DNA of 46,775 nucleotides from DASSUC01 sp035649895 (GTDB lineage: Bacteria > Actinomycetota > Actinomycetes > Mycobacteriales > Micromonosporaceae), in NCBI GenBank assembly GCA_035649895.1, contig DASRIS010000141.1, positions 1-46,775 on the forward strand, in the 5' to 3' direction. Made by a program: the position numbers and the translations under genes. How positions within the stretch are numbered: position 1 is the first letter of the stretch; every line of letters begins with the position of its first letter. The notes under the pieces are model-generated. The model was not told the DNA's origin, ran no database searches, and saw only the letters and a program-made list of their open reading frames with translations. Below, piece after piece: positions 23,245 to 33,748 of this stretch.

Positions 23245-24135
23245 TCAGGACACGTCCCGCCGCCGGTTGATCAAGATGCCGAGCCCCCCGGCCACGACGA
23301 CGTAGGCCACGAGGACCAGGCCCCCGACCCACCACGCCGGCTCGCCGGGAAGATCCGTGCCGGTGACCATCAGCGCGGACGCCACCGCGGGCATGGCGTA
23401 CTGGACGTTGCTGACCCAGTCCCAGCCGAGCTGCTGCTCGAGGATGGCCAGGATGATCTGCACGGCGGCGGTGCCGATGAGGTAGAGCGCCACAGCGGTG
23501 ACCGTGGCCCCGATCTGGCTACGGATCAGCACGCCGAGGCTGACCCCGAACATGCCCCAGATGCCGTACGCGAGCAGGTTCAGCATGATCGCCCGCTGCA
23601 CCGGCCAGTCGCCGAGATGGCTCGGCACGTCGTACCGCTGGAGGAAGGTGGCCGTGGCCGGGACCGTCAGGGTCGTGGTGACCGCCCACAGGACGGCGCC
23701 GCACAGCGCGGCCACGGCCAGCTTGGCCAGTACGACGGCGGTCCGGTGCGGGGTGGCCAGGAAGGTGGCGGTCGCCGTCTGATGGAAGAACTCGCCGGTC
23801 ATCAGGATGATGCCGAGGAGCATCACGAACATCAGACCGAAGAACTGGCCCGAGGTGTAGAGGTTGGCGGCCTGGTAGACCTCGTTGCGGCTGGCCTCGA
23901 AGGCGGCCCGGTCCTCGGCCGGGATCCCCTCGGGGGCCGACTCGCCGAAGGCGAAGTCAGCGCCGATGGCGTTGACCAGGAAGGCCAGCGCCAGCATCGC
24001 GAGCGCGCCGAGCAGCAGCAGCCACCAGGCCTTGGTCGTGACGATCTTCAACAGCTCGCTGCGCATCAGGCGCAGCGGGGCCGGACCTGGGCGGCCCAGG
24101 GCGGGCTCGGCGGTCGTCGTGGTCGTCGCGGTCAT
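23245..24135 (-). CDS. ABC-2 type transporter permease
   Basis: A 296-residue protein with about six membrane segments (first about residues 37-57). LRLMRSELLKIVTTKAWWLLLLG at its start and TGEFFHQTATATFLATP in the middle are typical of ABC-2 permeases that pair with a single ATPase. A large external loop (FAFGESAPEGIPAEDRAAFE) follows the first segment. It overlaps the ATPase gene by ATGA. The exported substrate is unknown; related pairs export drugs, lipids or peptides. Confidence 0.9.
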   Translation of the reverse strand: MTATTTTTAEPALGRPGPAPLRLMRSELLKIVTTKAWWLLLLGALAMLALAFLVNAIGADFAFGESAPEGIPAEDRAAFEASRNEVYQAANLYTSGQFFGLMFVMLLGIILMTGEFFHQTATATFLATPHRTAVVLAKLAVAALCGAVLWAVTTTLTVPATATFLQRYDVPSHLGDWPVQRAIMLNLLAYGIWGMFGVSLGVLIRSQIGATVTAVALYLIGTAAVQIILAILEQQLGWDWVSNVQYAMPAVASALMVTGTDLPGEPAWWVGGLVLVAYVVVAGGLGILINRRRDVS

Positions 24136-25043
24136 CGGATCGCCGCCTTTCCGGCCGTCAGCTCCAGGAACACCCGCTCCAGGTCGGGTCGTTCGGCGAC
24201 CAGCTCGTGCAGCTCGACCGAGGCGCGCAGGGCCGCGGCGCCGACTGTCGGCGCATCCACGCCGGTGACCAGCAGCGCGCCGTTCTCCCCGGGCTGCGCC
24301 GTGGCGGCGGAGCCCAGCTCGGCGACGAGCTTCTCCGGCTCGGGGGTGCGCACCCGGATCCGGACGCCACCCCCGGCCATCCCGCCGATCACCTGCTCGA
24401 CCGGGCCCTGGGCGACCAGCCGGCCGGCTGCGATGATGATGACGTCGTGGGCGAGCAGCTCCATCTCTGACAGCAGGTGGCTGGAGACGAAGATGGTGCG
24501 TCCCTGGGCGGCGAGCGACCGCAGCAGGTCCCGCATCCAGCGGATGCCCTCCGGGTCCAGGCCGTTGGCGGGCTCGTCGAGGATGAGCACCCTGGGGTTG
24601 CCGAGCATCGCCGCGGCGATGCCGAGCCGCTGCCGCATGCCCAGGGAGTAGCCCTTGAACTTGCGCTTCGCGGCCGGTGTCAGCCCGACCAGGTCGAGCA
24701 CCTCGTCCGCACGCCGCGCCGGGAAGCCGGCCGCCGCGCAGATCACCCGCAGGTGGTTGCGGCCGGTCCGCCCCTTGTGCGCGCTGGAGGCCTCCAGCAC
24801 CGCACCCACGTGGCGCAGGGGCTGGTCGAGGTCGGCGTAGCGGCTGCCCCCGATGGTGGCCGTGCCGGCTGTCGGCGTCACGAGGTTGAGCAGCATCCGC
24901 AGGGTGGTGGTCTTTCCAGCGCCGTTCGGGCCGAGGAAGCCGGTGACCCGCCCGGGCTCGACCACGAGCGACAGGCCATCCACGGCCCGGACCCGCTTGA
25001 ACTGCTTGGTCAGGCCGCTGACCACGATCTGTCCGTCGGACAT
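24132..25043 (-). CDS. ABC transporter ATP-binding protein (ABC-2 exporter type)
   Basis: A 303-residue ATPase with Walker A GPNGAGKTTT (about 37-46), signature YSLGMRQRLGIA, Walker B VLILDEPANGLDP and switch SSHLLSEM, followed by a C-terminal domain of about 90 residues with the VFLELT ending of the DrrA/CcmA type. ATG at 25043 has an RBS GGGAGGAG. It energises the permease encoded immediately downstream. Nothing nearby hints at its substrate. Confidence 0.93.
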   Translation of the reverse strand: MSDGQIVVSGLTKQFKRVRAVDGLSLVVEPGRVTGFLGPNGAGKTTTLRMLLNLVTPTAGTATIGGSRYADLDQPLRHVGAVLEASSAHKGRTGRNHLRVICAAAGFPARRADEVLDLVGLTPAAKRKFKGYSLGMRQRLGIAAAMLGNPRVLILDEPANGLDPEGIRWMRDLLRSLAAQGRTIFVSSHLLSEMELLAHDVIIIAAGRLVAQGPVEQVIGGMAGGGVRIRVRTPEPEKLVAELGSAATAQPGENGALLVTGVDAPTVGAAALRASVELHELVAERPDLERVFLELTAGKAAIR

Positions 25044-25185
25044 CTCACTCCTCCCGTGGAGGCTGGGCCGGACCGCCGCAGCCGGGGACCGGGTGCGGCG
25101 GGTAGCGGTCACGCCAGCCGGTCGCGCCCCACGGTGGCATCATCGCCGACGGTGTCCACCGGCCGGTCGGGCGGTCCGGTATTGG

Positions 25186-25845
25186 TCACACGGCGACCCA
25201 GGTCGCCTCCGCGGTGGCCATGACCTCGCTCTTCAACGAGTAGATGGTGGTGCGGGCATACGCCTTGCGCCCCTCGACCCCGTCACACACGCCGACCACC
25301 AGGCAGATCTCGCCGGGCTCGGGCAGCGCCGAGACGACGGCCGCGATCCGCCCGAGCACGTACGGCCGGCCCACGCCGCCGATGGCCCAGCCGCCCGGGC
25401 AGTCCAGCGCGGCCCACATCGTCTCCACGGCCACGTCGTCCGGGACGACCCACGGCGCCGCGCTGCGCCCGTCCGGCAACGGCCCGGCAAAGATCAGCAG
25501 GCCGTCACCCTCGGCCCGGTCGACCCCGCACACGTAGCAGGTCGAGAACGGGTGGTCGGCGAGGCCGGCGTACGCCTCGGACGCGTCCAGGGCCTCGGTC
25601 AGGCCCACCGGGAGCACCGGGGCCGGCGCGGGCCCCTGCGCCGGCAGCGCGTCGGCGACCACCTGGTCTCCGGCGTATATCCGGAACCCGGCGCTGCCGC
25701 GGGCGGCCTGCAGCGGCGTCTCCAGCGGTGGCGGCCGGCGCAGCGTGACCACGGCGGGCCCGTCGACGAGCGCCGCGAAGCGCCCCGCGCAGTAGCCGCC
25801 GTTGCCTGAGTCCGGAGGGCCGTTGAACCGCCGGGAGATGATCAC
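25186..25845 (-). CDS. Hotdog-fold-like protein of unknown function
   Basis: A 219-residue soluble protein. HPFSTCYVCGVDR (about residues 96-108) and MWAALDCPGGWAIG (about 143-156) are its most distinctive motifs; I recall both from actinobacterial proteins annotated as thioesterase-like hotdog proteins. The arrangement of two hotdog-like halves (N: NGGYCAGRFAAL; C: WAALDCPGG and beyond) supports this fold. The Cys pair CYVC might bind metal. Start is GTG at 25845 without a strong RBS. Substrate is unknown. Confidence 0.65.
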   Translation of the reverse strand: MIISRRFNGPPDSGNGGYCAGRFAALVDGPAVVTLRRPPPLETPLQAARGSAGFRIYAGDQVVADALPAQGPAPAPVLPVGLTEALDASEAYAGLADHPFSTCYVCGVDRAEGDGLLIFAGPLPDGRSAAPWVVPDDVAVETMWAALDCPGGWAIGGVGRPYVLGRIAAVVSALPEPGEICLVVGVCDGVEGRKAYARTTIYSLKSEVMATAEATWVAV

Positions 25846-25960
25846 GCCCGATCCACCTTCCTGATCGCGTCGCCAGGACCGCCACCACGGTGCCCGCCAC
25901 CGTGACCAAGGCTCTCACGGCGGCCCGCCCAGCAGCCGCGTTCTGGCCCTGGGACACGCT

Positions 25961-25998
25961 CCCAGCCACCTTTCAGCGCAAGTCCAGGCACCGTCCAG
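25961..25998 (+). promoter_or_regulatory. MprA-like operator upstream of the response regulator gene
   Basis: Three repeats TTTCAG (25971), GTCCAG (25982) and GTCCAG (25993) are spaced exactly 11 bases apart, the spacing used by OmpR-family regulators. A very similar element precedes the protease gene (28339). The ATG of the regulator is 28 bases after the third repeat. Autoregulation is the likely meaning. Confidence 0.65.
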
Positions 25999-26020
25999 CC
26001 GGGTGGGCCAGGATGAGCGC

Positions 26021-26719
26021 ATGACCAACGCGCCGCCCGAGGCGAGGCTGCTCGTGGTGGAGGACGACCCGAACATCCTCGAGCTGCTCTCGGCGACCCT
26101 GCGTTTCGCCGGGTTCGACGTGGCGACCGCGACCAGCGGCAGCCAGGCGGTGGCGCTGGCCCGGACCGGCCGGCCGGACCTGGTCGTGCTCGACGTGATG
26201 CTGCCCGACCTGGACGGCTTCGAGGTGGTCCGGCGGCTGCGCGGCGGCGGTGCGCGTACCCCGGTGGTGTTCCTGACCGCGCGGGACGCCACCGACGACA
26301 AGATCCGCGGGCTCACCCTCGGCGGCGACGACTACGTGACCAAGCCGTTCAGCCTGGAGGAGCTGACCGCCCGGATCCGGGCCGTGCTGCGGCGCAGCGC
26401 CGTCGGTGCGCAGGCCCCGCCCCGGCTGGAGTACGCCGACCTCGCCCTGGACGAGGAGACACACGAGGTGTGGCGGGGCGGGGTGGTGGTGCCGCTCTCG
26501 CCCACCGAGTTCAAGCTGCTGCGCTACCTCATGCTCAACGCGGGCCGGGTGCTGTCCAAGGCGCAGATCCTCGACCACGTGTGGAACTACGACTTCCGGG
26601 GGGACGACAACATCGTCGAGTCCTACATCTCGTACCTGCGGCGGAAGGTCGACAACCGGGAGCCGAGGTTGATACACACCTTGCGAGGGGTGGGGTACGT
26701 GCTGCGAAAGCCGTTGTGA
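26021..26719 (+). CDS. mprA: OmpR-family response regulator, MprA-like
   Basis: A 232-residue regulator with a receiver domain (acidic pair VVEDD, phospho-Asp58 in LVVLDVMLP, Lys in VTKPF) and a winged-helix DNA-binding domain (SPTEFKLLRYLMLNAG, ILDHVWNYDFRGDDNIVESYISYLRRK, IHTLRGVGYVLR). Gene order regulator-kinase-HtrA protease copies mycobacterial mprA-mprB-pepD, so I use that name tentatively; other OmpR regulators are close in sequence. ATG at 26021 has AGGATGAG just upstream; an in-frame GTG at 26003 is the alternative. It probably controls itself and the protease through the matching 11-base repeats. Confidence 0.88.
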   Translation: MTNAPPEARLLVVEDDPNILELLSATLRFAGFDVATATSGSQAVALARTGRPDLVVLDVMLPDLDGFEVVRRLRGGGARTPVVFLTARDATDDKIRGLTLGGDDYVTKPFSLEELTARIRAVLRRSAVGAQAPPRLEYADLALDEETHEVWRGGVVVPLSPTEFKLLRYLMLNAGRVLSKAQILDHVWNYDFRGDDNIVESYISYLRRKVDNREPRLIHTLRGVGYVLRKPL

Positions 26720-26722
26720 GCG

Positions 26723-28384
26723 GTGCAGACGCTGCTGCGCCGGACACCGCTCCGGGTCAAGCTGGTCGCCGCGGTCCTGGCCCTGGCCGCCGCCGCGCTC
26801 ACCGTCATCGGGGTGGCCAGCGCGGTCGCCATGCGCAGCTACCTGATCGCCCGGGTGGACGGCGAGCTGGTCACGACGGCGCAGCAGGCCGCCCAGCGCG
26901 GTCGCATCCCGATCACCGGCGAGCTGCCCAGCGACTTCCTCTTCGGGCTGCAGGACGACCGGCGTACCGATGTGGTCTTCTCCCGGCTGTATACGGCGGA
27001 CGACCTGCCGCCCATGCCGGCGAACCTGGCCGAGTCGGCCGCGCTGGCCGGCCGGCCGTACACGGCGACGGCCGGAGACGGTGAGCCCCGCTGGCGGATC
27101 CTGGTGACCCGGCTGTCGAACCGGCAGGTGCTCATCGTGGGCCGCAGCCTGTCCTCCGTCGACGCCGCGGTCGCCCAGCTGGCCTGGATCAACCTGTTCG
27201 TCGGCCTGGTCGTGCTGGTCGTCATCGCGGCCGCCGGGGCGGCGGTGGTCCGGCGCAGCCTGGGACCGTTGCAGGAGATCGAGGAGACCGCGGCCGCCAT
27301 CGCCGGCGGCGACCTGACCCGCCGGGTGCCCGACCCCGAGCCGGGGGAGGGTCCGGGGCGCACCGAGCTCGGCCGGCTCTCCCGCGCCCTCAACACCATG
27401 CTGGCCCAGATCGAGACCGCGTTCACCGCGCAGGCGGCGTCGGAGACGGCGGCCCGGGCGGCCGAGTCGGCGGCCCGGGACGCCGCGGCGAACGCGCTCG
27501 TGTCCGAGGTGCGGGCGCGCCGGTCCGAGGAGCGGATGCGCCAGTTCGTGGCGGACGCCTCGCACGAGCTGCGCACGCCGCTGACCACGATCCGCGGGTT
27601 CGCCGAGCTCTACCGGCAGGGGGCGGCCCGGCAGCCGGAGGAGACCGGCCGGCTGCTGCGCCGCATCGAGGACGAGGCGGCCCGGATGGGGCTGCTCGTG
27701 GAGGACCTGCTGCTGCTCGCCCGGCTCGACCGGGAACGACCGCTGACCCTTGTCCCGGTGGAGCTGCCGGTGGTCGCGGCGGACGCGGTGCAGGCCGCCC
27801 GGGCGGTCGCCCCGGACCGGTCGGTCGCGCTCGACCTGGCCGGCGCCGCCGGGCCGCTGGTGGTGCTCGGCGACGACGCCCGGCTCCGGCAGGTGGTCAG
27901 CAACCTGGTGGGCAACGCGCTGACGCACACCCCTCAGGGCACCCCGGTCACGGTACGGCTGCACCAGGCCGCGCCGGAGCACGCGGTCATCGAGGTGGTC
28001 GACGCGGGGCCGGGCCTCACCCCGGAGCAGGCGGAGCGGGTGTTCGAGCGGTTCTACCGGGCCGACGCGGCGCGCACCCGGCGCGCCGACGGGCTGCCCA
28101 GCACCGGCCTCGGGCTGGCCATCGTCGCCGCGCTGGTGGCCGCCCATGACGGCACCGTCGAGGTGGACAGCCGCCCCGGTGAAGGGGCCACCTTCCGGGT
28201 ACGGCTGCCGCTCGTGCCCGGCCCCGCCGCCGGCCACACCGGGCCCGGCCTCGCCACCGGCCGCACCGGACCGGGCCTCGCCGCTGGCCCTACCGAGGTC
28301 GACGCGCGGGCCCGGCTGGAGGTGGGCTCCCAGCCAACTTTCAGCGCGTCCTCAGGCGGGCCGCAGCCCAGTGGGGAATCGTGA
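26723..28384 (+). CDS. mprB: Membrane sensor histidine kinase, MprB-like
   Basis: A 553-residue kinase. Membrane segments at about residues 13-37 and 150-175 enclose an external sensor domain of about 115 residues; a HAMP segment follows, then an Ala-rich coiled region (about 230-270), the HisKA box FVADASHELRTPLTTI with His281, and a HATPase domain (NLVGNALTHTP, DAGPGLTPEQAERVFERFYR, GLGLAIVAAL). The GTG start is three bases after the regulator stop. The C-terminal tail beyond the ATPase (about 45 residues, rich in Gly/Pro/Thr repeats) is dispensable-looking and its DNA doubles as the promoter region of the protease gene. Confidence 0.92.
   Translation: MQTLLRRTPLRVKLVAAVLALAAAALTVIGVASAVAMRSYLIARVDGELVTTAQQAAQRGRIPITGELPSDFLFGLQDDRRTDVVFSRLYTADDLPPMPANLAESAALAGRPYTATAGDGEPRWRILVTRLSNRQVLIVGRSLSSVDAAVAQLAWINLFVGLVVLVVIAAAGAAVVRRSLGPLQEIEETAAAIAGGDLTRRVPDPEPGEGPGRTELGRLSRALNTMLAQIETAFTAQAASETAARAAESAARDAAANALVSEVRARRSEERMRQFVADASHELRTPLTTIRGFAELYRQGAARQPEETGRLLRRIEDEAARMGLLVEDLLLLARLDRERPLTLVPVELPVVAADAVQAARAVAPDRSVALDLAGAAGPLVVLGDDARLRQVVSNLVGNALTHTPQGTPVTVRLHQAAPEHAVIEVVDAGPGLTPEQAERVFERFYRADAARTRRADGLPSTGLGLAIVAALVAAHDGTVEVDSRPGEGATFRVRLPLVPGPAAGHTGPGLATGRTGPGLAAGPTEVDARARLEVGSQPTFSASSGGPQPSGES
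28329..28366 (+). promoter_or_regulatory. MprA-like operator of the HtrA gene, inside the kinase coding sequence
   Basis: Repeats TTTCAG (28339), CCTCAG (28350) and CCGCAG (28361) are again spaced 11 bases apart. Aligned without gaps, 28329-28388 matches 25961-26020 at 39 of 60 bases, counting by hand. The site lies in the last codons of the kinase gene, 15 bases before the GTG of the protease. Confidence 0.65.
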
Positions 28385-29700
28385 GCAGCATGAGCGAGAA
28401 CCAGGCTCCCCGGACGGAGCACGAGGCGACCCGGACGGCCGAGCTGCCTCTGGGGCAGCCGCCGGCTCCCCACGCAGCCCCGCCGGCCGCACCCGCCGCG
28501 CCGCCACCGGTATACCCGGCCGCCGCGCCCTCACCAGGCCCTTCGGTGTTCCCGGCCGCGCCGCCGCCCGGTCCGTCGGTGTTCCCGGCTGCGCCGCCGC
28601 CCGGTCCACCTGCGTTCCCGGCCGCCGCTTCAGCGCCGGGGGCGCGCCCTGGGCGGGCCGGCCGGGGGCTGGCCCTGGGCGCCGCGGCCCTGGTCCTGTC
28701 GCTGGGCTCGGCACTTGTCGGCGGCTACGCCGCGACCCGGTGGGACGACGACACACCGGTGACGGCGAGCCAGCGCACGACGGCTGCCGCGCCGGTGGTG
28801 GACCGCTCGTCGCTGGCGGGCATCGCCGCTGCCGTGCAGCCCAGCGTGGTGTCGGTGGCGACCGGCAGCGGCGAGGGCTCGGGCGTGGTGCTGAGCGAGG
28901 ACGGGTCCATCCTGACCAACAACCATGTGGTGGCGGACGCCCGCAGCGACGCCCTCACGGTCACCTTCAGCGATGGGAAGCGGGCGAGCGCGTCGGTCGT
29001 CGGCACCGACCCGAAGACCGACCTGGCCGTGATCAAGGCGAGCGGCGTGTCGGGCCTGACCCCGGCGAAGTTCGGCGACAGCGACGCCATGCGGGTCGGC
29101 GACACGGTCCTGGCACTGGGCAGCCCGCTCGGCCTCGAGGGTTCGGTGACGGCCGGCATCGTCAGCGCCACCAACCGGACCATCCAGGCCGGTGAGCAGG
29201 GCTCGCCGCTGCAGCGCCCCGCGGCCAGCTCGATCTCCGGGGTGATCCAGACCGACGCCGCGATCAACCCTGGCAACTCCGGAGGTGCGCTGGTCAACCT
29301 GGGTGGTGAGGTGATCGGCATCAATACCGCGATCGCCACGGCCGGCAGCGGCAACGGCAACATCGGGGTCGGTTTCGCCATCCCGAGCAACCGGGCCAAG
29401 CAGGTGGCCGAGGCACTGGCAAAGGGCCAGAAGGTCAGCCACCCGTACCTCGGTGTACAGGTGACCACGGCGAGCGGCGGGGGCGCACTGGTCGGCGCGG
29501 TGACCTCGGGTAGCCCGGCGGAGCGGGCCGGCCTCCAGCGCGGCGATGTGATCACCAAGATCGCGGACAGTACCGTCGCCGACTCGAATGATCTGGTGTC
29601 GGCGGTTCAGGCCGGCAAGGTGGGCGACCGGCTGGAAGTCACATATACCCGGGACGGGGCGGTCCGGACGACAACCGTCACGCTCGCTGAAGCGTCCTAA
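28381..29700 (+). CDS. pepD: HtrA/DegP-family serine protease, PepD-like
   Basis: A 439-residue membrane-anchored protease. Residues 1-90 are a cytoplasmic Pro/Ala-rich region with three tandem copies of an 11-residue unit (GPSVFPAAPPP); a membrane anchor at about 98-118 follows; the trypsin-like domain has His182 (NNHVV), Asp214 (KTDLAV) and Ser300 (NPGNSGGAL); a PDZ domain spans about 350-435. Family members degrade or refold misfolded proteins at the cell envelope and, in mycobacteria, feed back on the MprAB/SigE stress response. GTG at 28381 overlaps the kinase stop (GTGA); ATG at 28390 is possible too. Confidence 0.93.
   Translation: MSSMSENQAPRTEHEATRTAELPLGQPPAPHAAPPAAPAAPPPVYPAAAPSPGPSVFPAAPPPGPSVFPAAPPPGPPAFPAAASAPGARPGRAGRGLALGAAALVLSLGSALVGGYAATRWDDDTPVTASQRTTAAAPVVDRSSLAGIAAAVQPSVVSVATGSGEGSGVVLSEDGSILTNNHVVADARSDALTVTFSDGKRASASVVGTDPKTDLAVIKASGVSGLTPAKFGDSDAMRVGDTVLALGSPLGLEGSVTAGIVSATNRTIQAGEQGSPLQRPAASSISGVIQTDAAINPGNSGGALVNLGGEVIGINTAIATAGSGNGNIGVGFAIPSNRAKQVAEALAKGQKVSHPYLGVQVTTASGGGALVGAVTSGSPAERAGLQRGDVITKIADSTVADSNDLVSAVQAGKVGDRLEVTYTRDGAVRTTTVTLAEAS
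28525..28623 (+). repeat. 33-bp tandem repeat in the protease N-terminal region
   Basis: Almost three in-frame copies of a 33-base unit encoding GPSVFPAAPPP. The copies differ at only a few bases, so the expansion looks recent. Confidence 0.7.
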
Positions 29701-29738
29701 CTAGAGACGTAGCGAGCCGTACCCCTCCTCCCCACAGT

Positions 29739-29776
29739 GCGGGCGGCGTGGCCTCGGGGGTGGCCACGCCGCCCGC
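29739..29776. terminator. Hairpin terminator between pepD and glpK
   Basis: Perfect 15-base arms (29739-29753 and 29762-29776) around an eight-base loop, between convergent genes. Confidence 0.85.
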
Positions 29777-29823
29777 CGCCCTTTGGTCACCATGAGCTGA
29801 GATCTGGCTGCGGGCAGTGGGAG

Positions 29824-31305
<1,482 letters not shown>

Positions 31306-31312
31306 ATCGGCT

Positions 31313-31318
31313 AGCCTA
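31313..31318 (-). promoter_or_regulatory. Leaderless-type -10 box (TAGGCT) of glpK
   Basis: On the minus strand TAGGCT lies seven bases before the GTG at 31305, with no RBS between them. Confidence 0.45.
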
Positions 31319-31366
31319 GGCGCGGTATTTAACACTCATGACGCATGACTAACATGATCAGGGGGT

Positions 31367-33748
31367 ATGCACGGGTCCATGCGAATCGTGCTTGTGTCCA
31401 CCTACTTACCCAGGCGTTGCGGCTTGGCCACCTTCACCGGCGACCTGCGCGACGCCCTGCGCGAGGTGGCACCCCGATGGGACATCGGGGTTTGTGCGGT
31501 CGACCGCGACGGGCTCTCCTACGGGCCTGAAGTCACCACTGTGATCCGGCAGGACACGCCGGCCGACTACCGGGCCGCCGCGCGACGCATCGCGCAGGCC
31601 GGAGCCGACCTGGTGCTGATCCAGCATGAGTACGGCATCTTCGGCGGCCCGGACGGCGCCCACGTACTCGAACTAGCTCGGGCGCTCCGCAGGGAGAACG
31701 TCCCGTACATCGTGACCCTACACACCGTGTTGTCAAAGCCCAGCCAGGGACAGGCGGCCACGCTGGCGGAGCTGTGCGCGCACGCCGCCCGGGTGACCGT
31801 GTTCACCGAGACCGCCGCGTCGCTCGCCGTCTCGACCGGGCTGGTGGACCCGGTCGTCGTCGTCGTGGTGCCGCACGGGGCGCCGCCGGTGCTGCGTACG
31901 CTCGTCGACCCGGAGGTGGCGAGCCCCGCCGTGCGCGACGTGCTGGAGCGGATGGGCGACAGCCGGGTGCTGGCGACCTTCGGCCTGATCGGGCCGAGCA
32001 AAGGGTTGGAGCACGCGATTGCGGCCCTGCCCAAGGTGGTCGAGCGCCATCCGGACGTGTGCTACCTCATCGCCGGGGCGTCGCACCCGGAGGAGGTGCG
32101 CCACCACGGGGAGACCTACCGGCAGAGCCTGGTCGACCTGGCCGCCGAGCTCGGCGTCGAGGAGCACCTGCACTTCGTCGACGCGTTCCTGAGCGAGCCG
32201 GAGCTGGCCGTGCTGCTGGCGCGCACCCACCTCTACCTGACTCCGTACCGCTCGCCGGAGCAGATCTGCTCCGGCGCGCTCACGTTCGCCGTCGCGGCCG
32301 GCTGCCCGGTGGTCTCCACCGAGTACTCGTACGCCCGGGACCTGCTCGCTCCCGGCCCGGACGGGCTGGCGGCAGGCAGGCTGGTCCCCTGTGAAGACAT
32401 CGATGCGATCGCGACCGAAGTGAGCGTGATGTTCGACGACAACGAAGCCCGGCACCGGGCCTACCGCGCCGCCGATGCGTTGGGCGCGACCCTCACCTGG
32501 CCTTCGGTCGCCTCGCGGCTGGTCGAGGTGACCCGGGCGGCGGTCCGCTCCAGCCGGGCCGCGCCGACCCGCCACGTCCTGCCGCCGCTGCGCCTGGACC
32601 ACCTGGACCGGATCACCGACGAGATCGGCATCATCCAGTTCGCCCGCGGCGCCGAGCCGGATCCCGCCTCGGGCTACTGCGTGGACGACGTGGCACGGCT
32701 CGGCATCGTGGCCGCGGGCCTTACCACCCTGCCGGCCGGCGCGCGCGACCCCCGGCCGGCCCGCTGGGTCGCCTCGGCCGTGCGGTTCCTGGCCGCCGCC
32801 ACACCGGCGGCTGCCGTGCCCGGGCGGGTCGACCGCGAGGTCGGCATGCGCAACCTGATGGCCTACGACGGCACCTGGCTGGACGGCCCGCACCTCGGCG
32901 ACCACGTCGGCCGGGCCATCTGGGGGCTCGGCGTGATGGCCGCCTCGGACGTGGCGGCCGACTCCCGGATGCGCGCCCACCGCCTGCTGCTCGACGTCGT
33001 GCCGATGCTGGCACACGAGGAGTTCGTCCGGCCGCACGCGTACGCCATTCTCGGGCTGGCGCGGCTGGCGGAGCCGACGCCGGCGCTGCGGTCCGCGCTG
33101 GCCGCCTCGGCGGACCGCCTCCGCGGGCTCGGTGCGGGAGAACCGGACTGGCCGTGGTGCGAGCCCGAGCTGACCTACGACAACGCGCGCCTGCCGCAGG
33201 CGCTGCTGCTCGCCGGGGACCGGCTGGGTGAGGCGAGGCTGGTCCGGCAGGCCGAGGACGCGCTTCGGTGGTACCTGGAGCAGGTCGGCCTGGTCGGCTG
33301 CGGCGGCGACCCGGCGCTGCGCTGCGTGGGCAACTTCTGGCGCCAGGCCGGGTGCGACCGGCCCCCTGTGGACGCCGACGAGGGCGACGAGCAGCCGCTG
33401 GACGCGGCGGCCGTGGTGGAGGCGCTCACCGACGCCTGGCAGGTCACCCGCAGGTGGGAGTACGGCCGGCTGGCGGTGCGCGCGTTCTCCTGGTTCCACG
33501 GCGTCAACCGGGCCGGGCTCTCCCTCTACGACGAGCAGACCGGTGGCGGCCGGGACGGGCTGGGCGCGAGCTACGTGAACCCCAACGAAGGCGCCGAGTC
33601 CACCCTCGCCTACTACCAGGCCATGCTCGCCCTCGTCCACAACGGACTGATGGCCGCACCGGGGACGTCGGGCGCACAGACGGCCCGGTCGGTCGGGCGC
33701 GCGACCAGCGGCGCCTCGGCCGCGGTCAAGGGCGCCACGGTGCGATGA
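31367..33748 (+). CDS. GT4 glycosyltransferase fused to a C-terminal alpha-helical barrel-like domain
   Basis: A 793-residue two-part protein. Residues about 5-400 are a GT-B fold glycosyltransferase of family 4 (VSTYLPRRCGLATFTGDL, QHEYGIFGGPDG, LTPYRSPEQICSGALTFAVAAG). Residues about 405-780 form a mostly helical domain (GYCVDDVARLGIVAAGL, YDNARLPQALLLAGD, SYVNPNEGAESTLAYYQAM) reminiscent of alpha/alpha-barrel glycan enzymes; I cannot name its family. ATG at 31367 or 31379 could start it. It overlaps the next glycosyltransferase by ATGA. Two activities in one chain, plus the phosphorylase-type enzyme downstream, suggest making and trimming of one glycan. Confidence 0.85.
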   Translation: MHGSMRIVLVSTYLPRRCGLATFTGDLRDALREVAPRWDIGVCAVDRDGLSYGPEVTTVIRQDTPADYRAAARRIAQAGADLVLIQHEYGIFGGPDGAHVLELARALRRENVPYIVTLHTVLSKPSQGQAATLAELCAHAARVTVFTETAASLAVSTGLVDPVVVVVVPHGAPPVLRTLVDPEVASPAVRDVLERMGDSRVLATFGLIGPSKGLEHAIAALPKVVERHPDVCYLIAGASHPEEVRHHGETYRQSLVDLAAELGVEEHLHFVDAFLSEPELAVLLARTHLYLTPYRSPEQICSGALTFAVAAGCPVVSTEYSYARDLLAPGPDGLAAGRLVPCEDIDAIATEVSVMFDDNEARHRAYRAADALGATLTWPSVASRLVEVTRAAVRSSRAAPTRHVLPPLRLDHLDRITDEIGIIQFARGAEPDPASGYCVDDVARLGIVAAGLTTLPAGARDPRPARWVASAVRFLAAATPAAAVPGRVDREVGMRNLMAYDGTWLDGPHLGDHVGRAIWGLGVMAASDVAADSRMRAHRLLLDVVPMLAHEEFVRPHAYAILGLARLAEPTPALRSALAASADRLRGLGAGEPDWPWCEPELTYDNARLPQALLLAGDRLGEARLVRQAEDALRWYLEQVGLVGCGGDPALRCVGNFWRQAGCDRPPVDADEGDEQPLDAAAVVEALTDAWQVTRRWEYGRLAVRAFSWFHGVNRAGLSLYDEQTGGGRDGLGASYVNPNEGAESTLAYYQAMLALVHNGLMAAPGTSGAQTARSVGRATSGASAAVKGATVR

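Noticed and set aside
26003..26020. GTG at 26003 as the response regulator start
   Set aside because: It adds six residues not typical of the family, and the ATG at 26021 has the better RBS and matches the start-codon position of the paired protease promoter.
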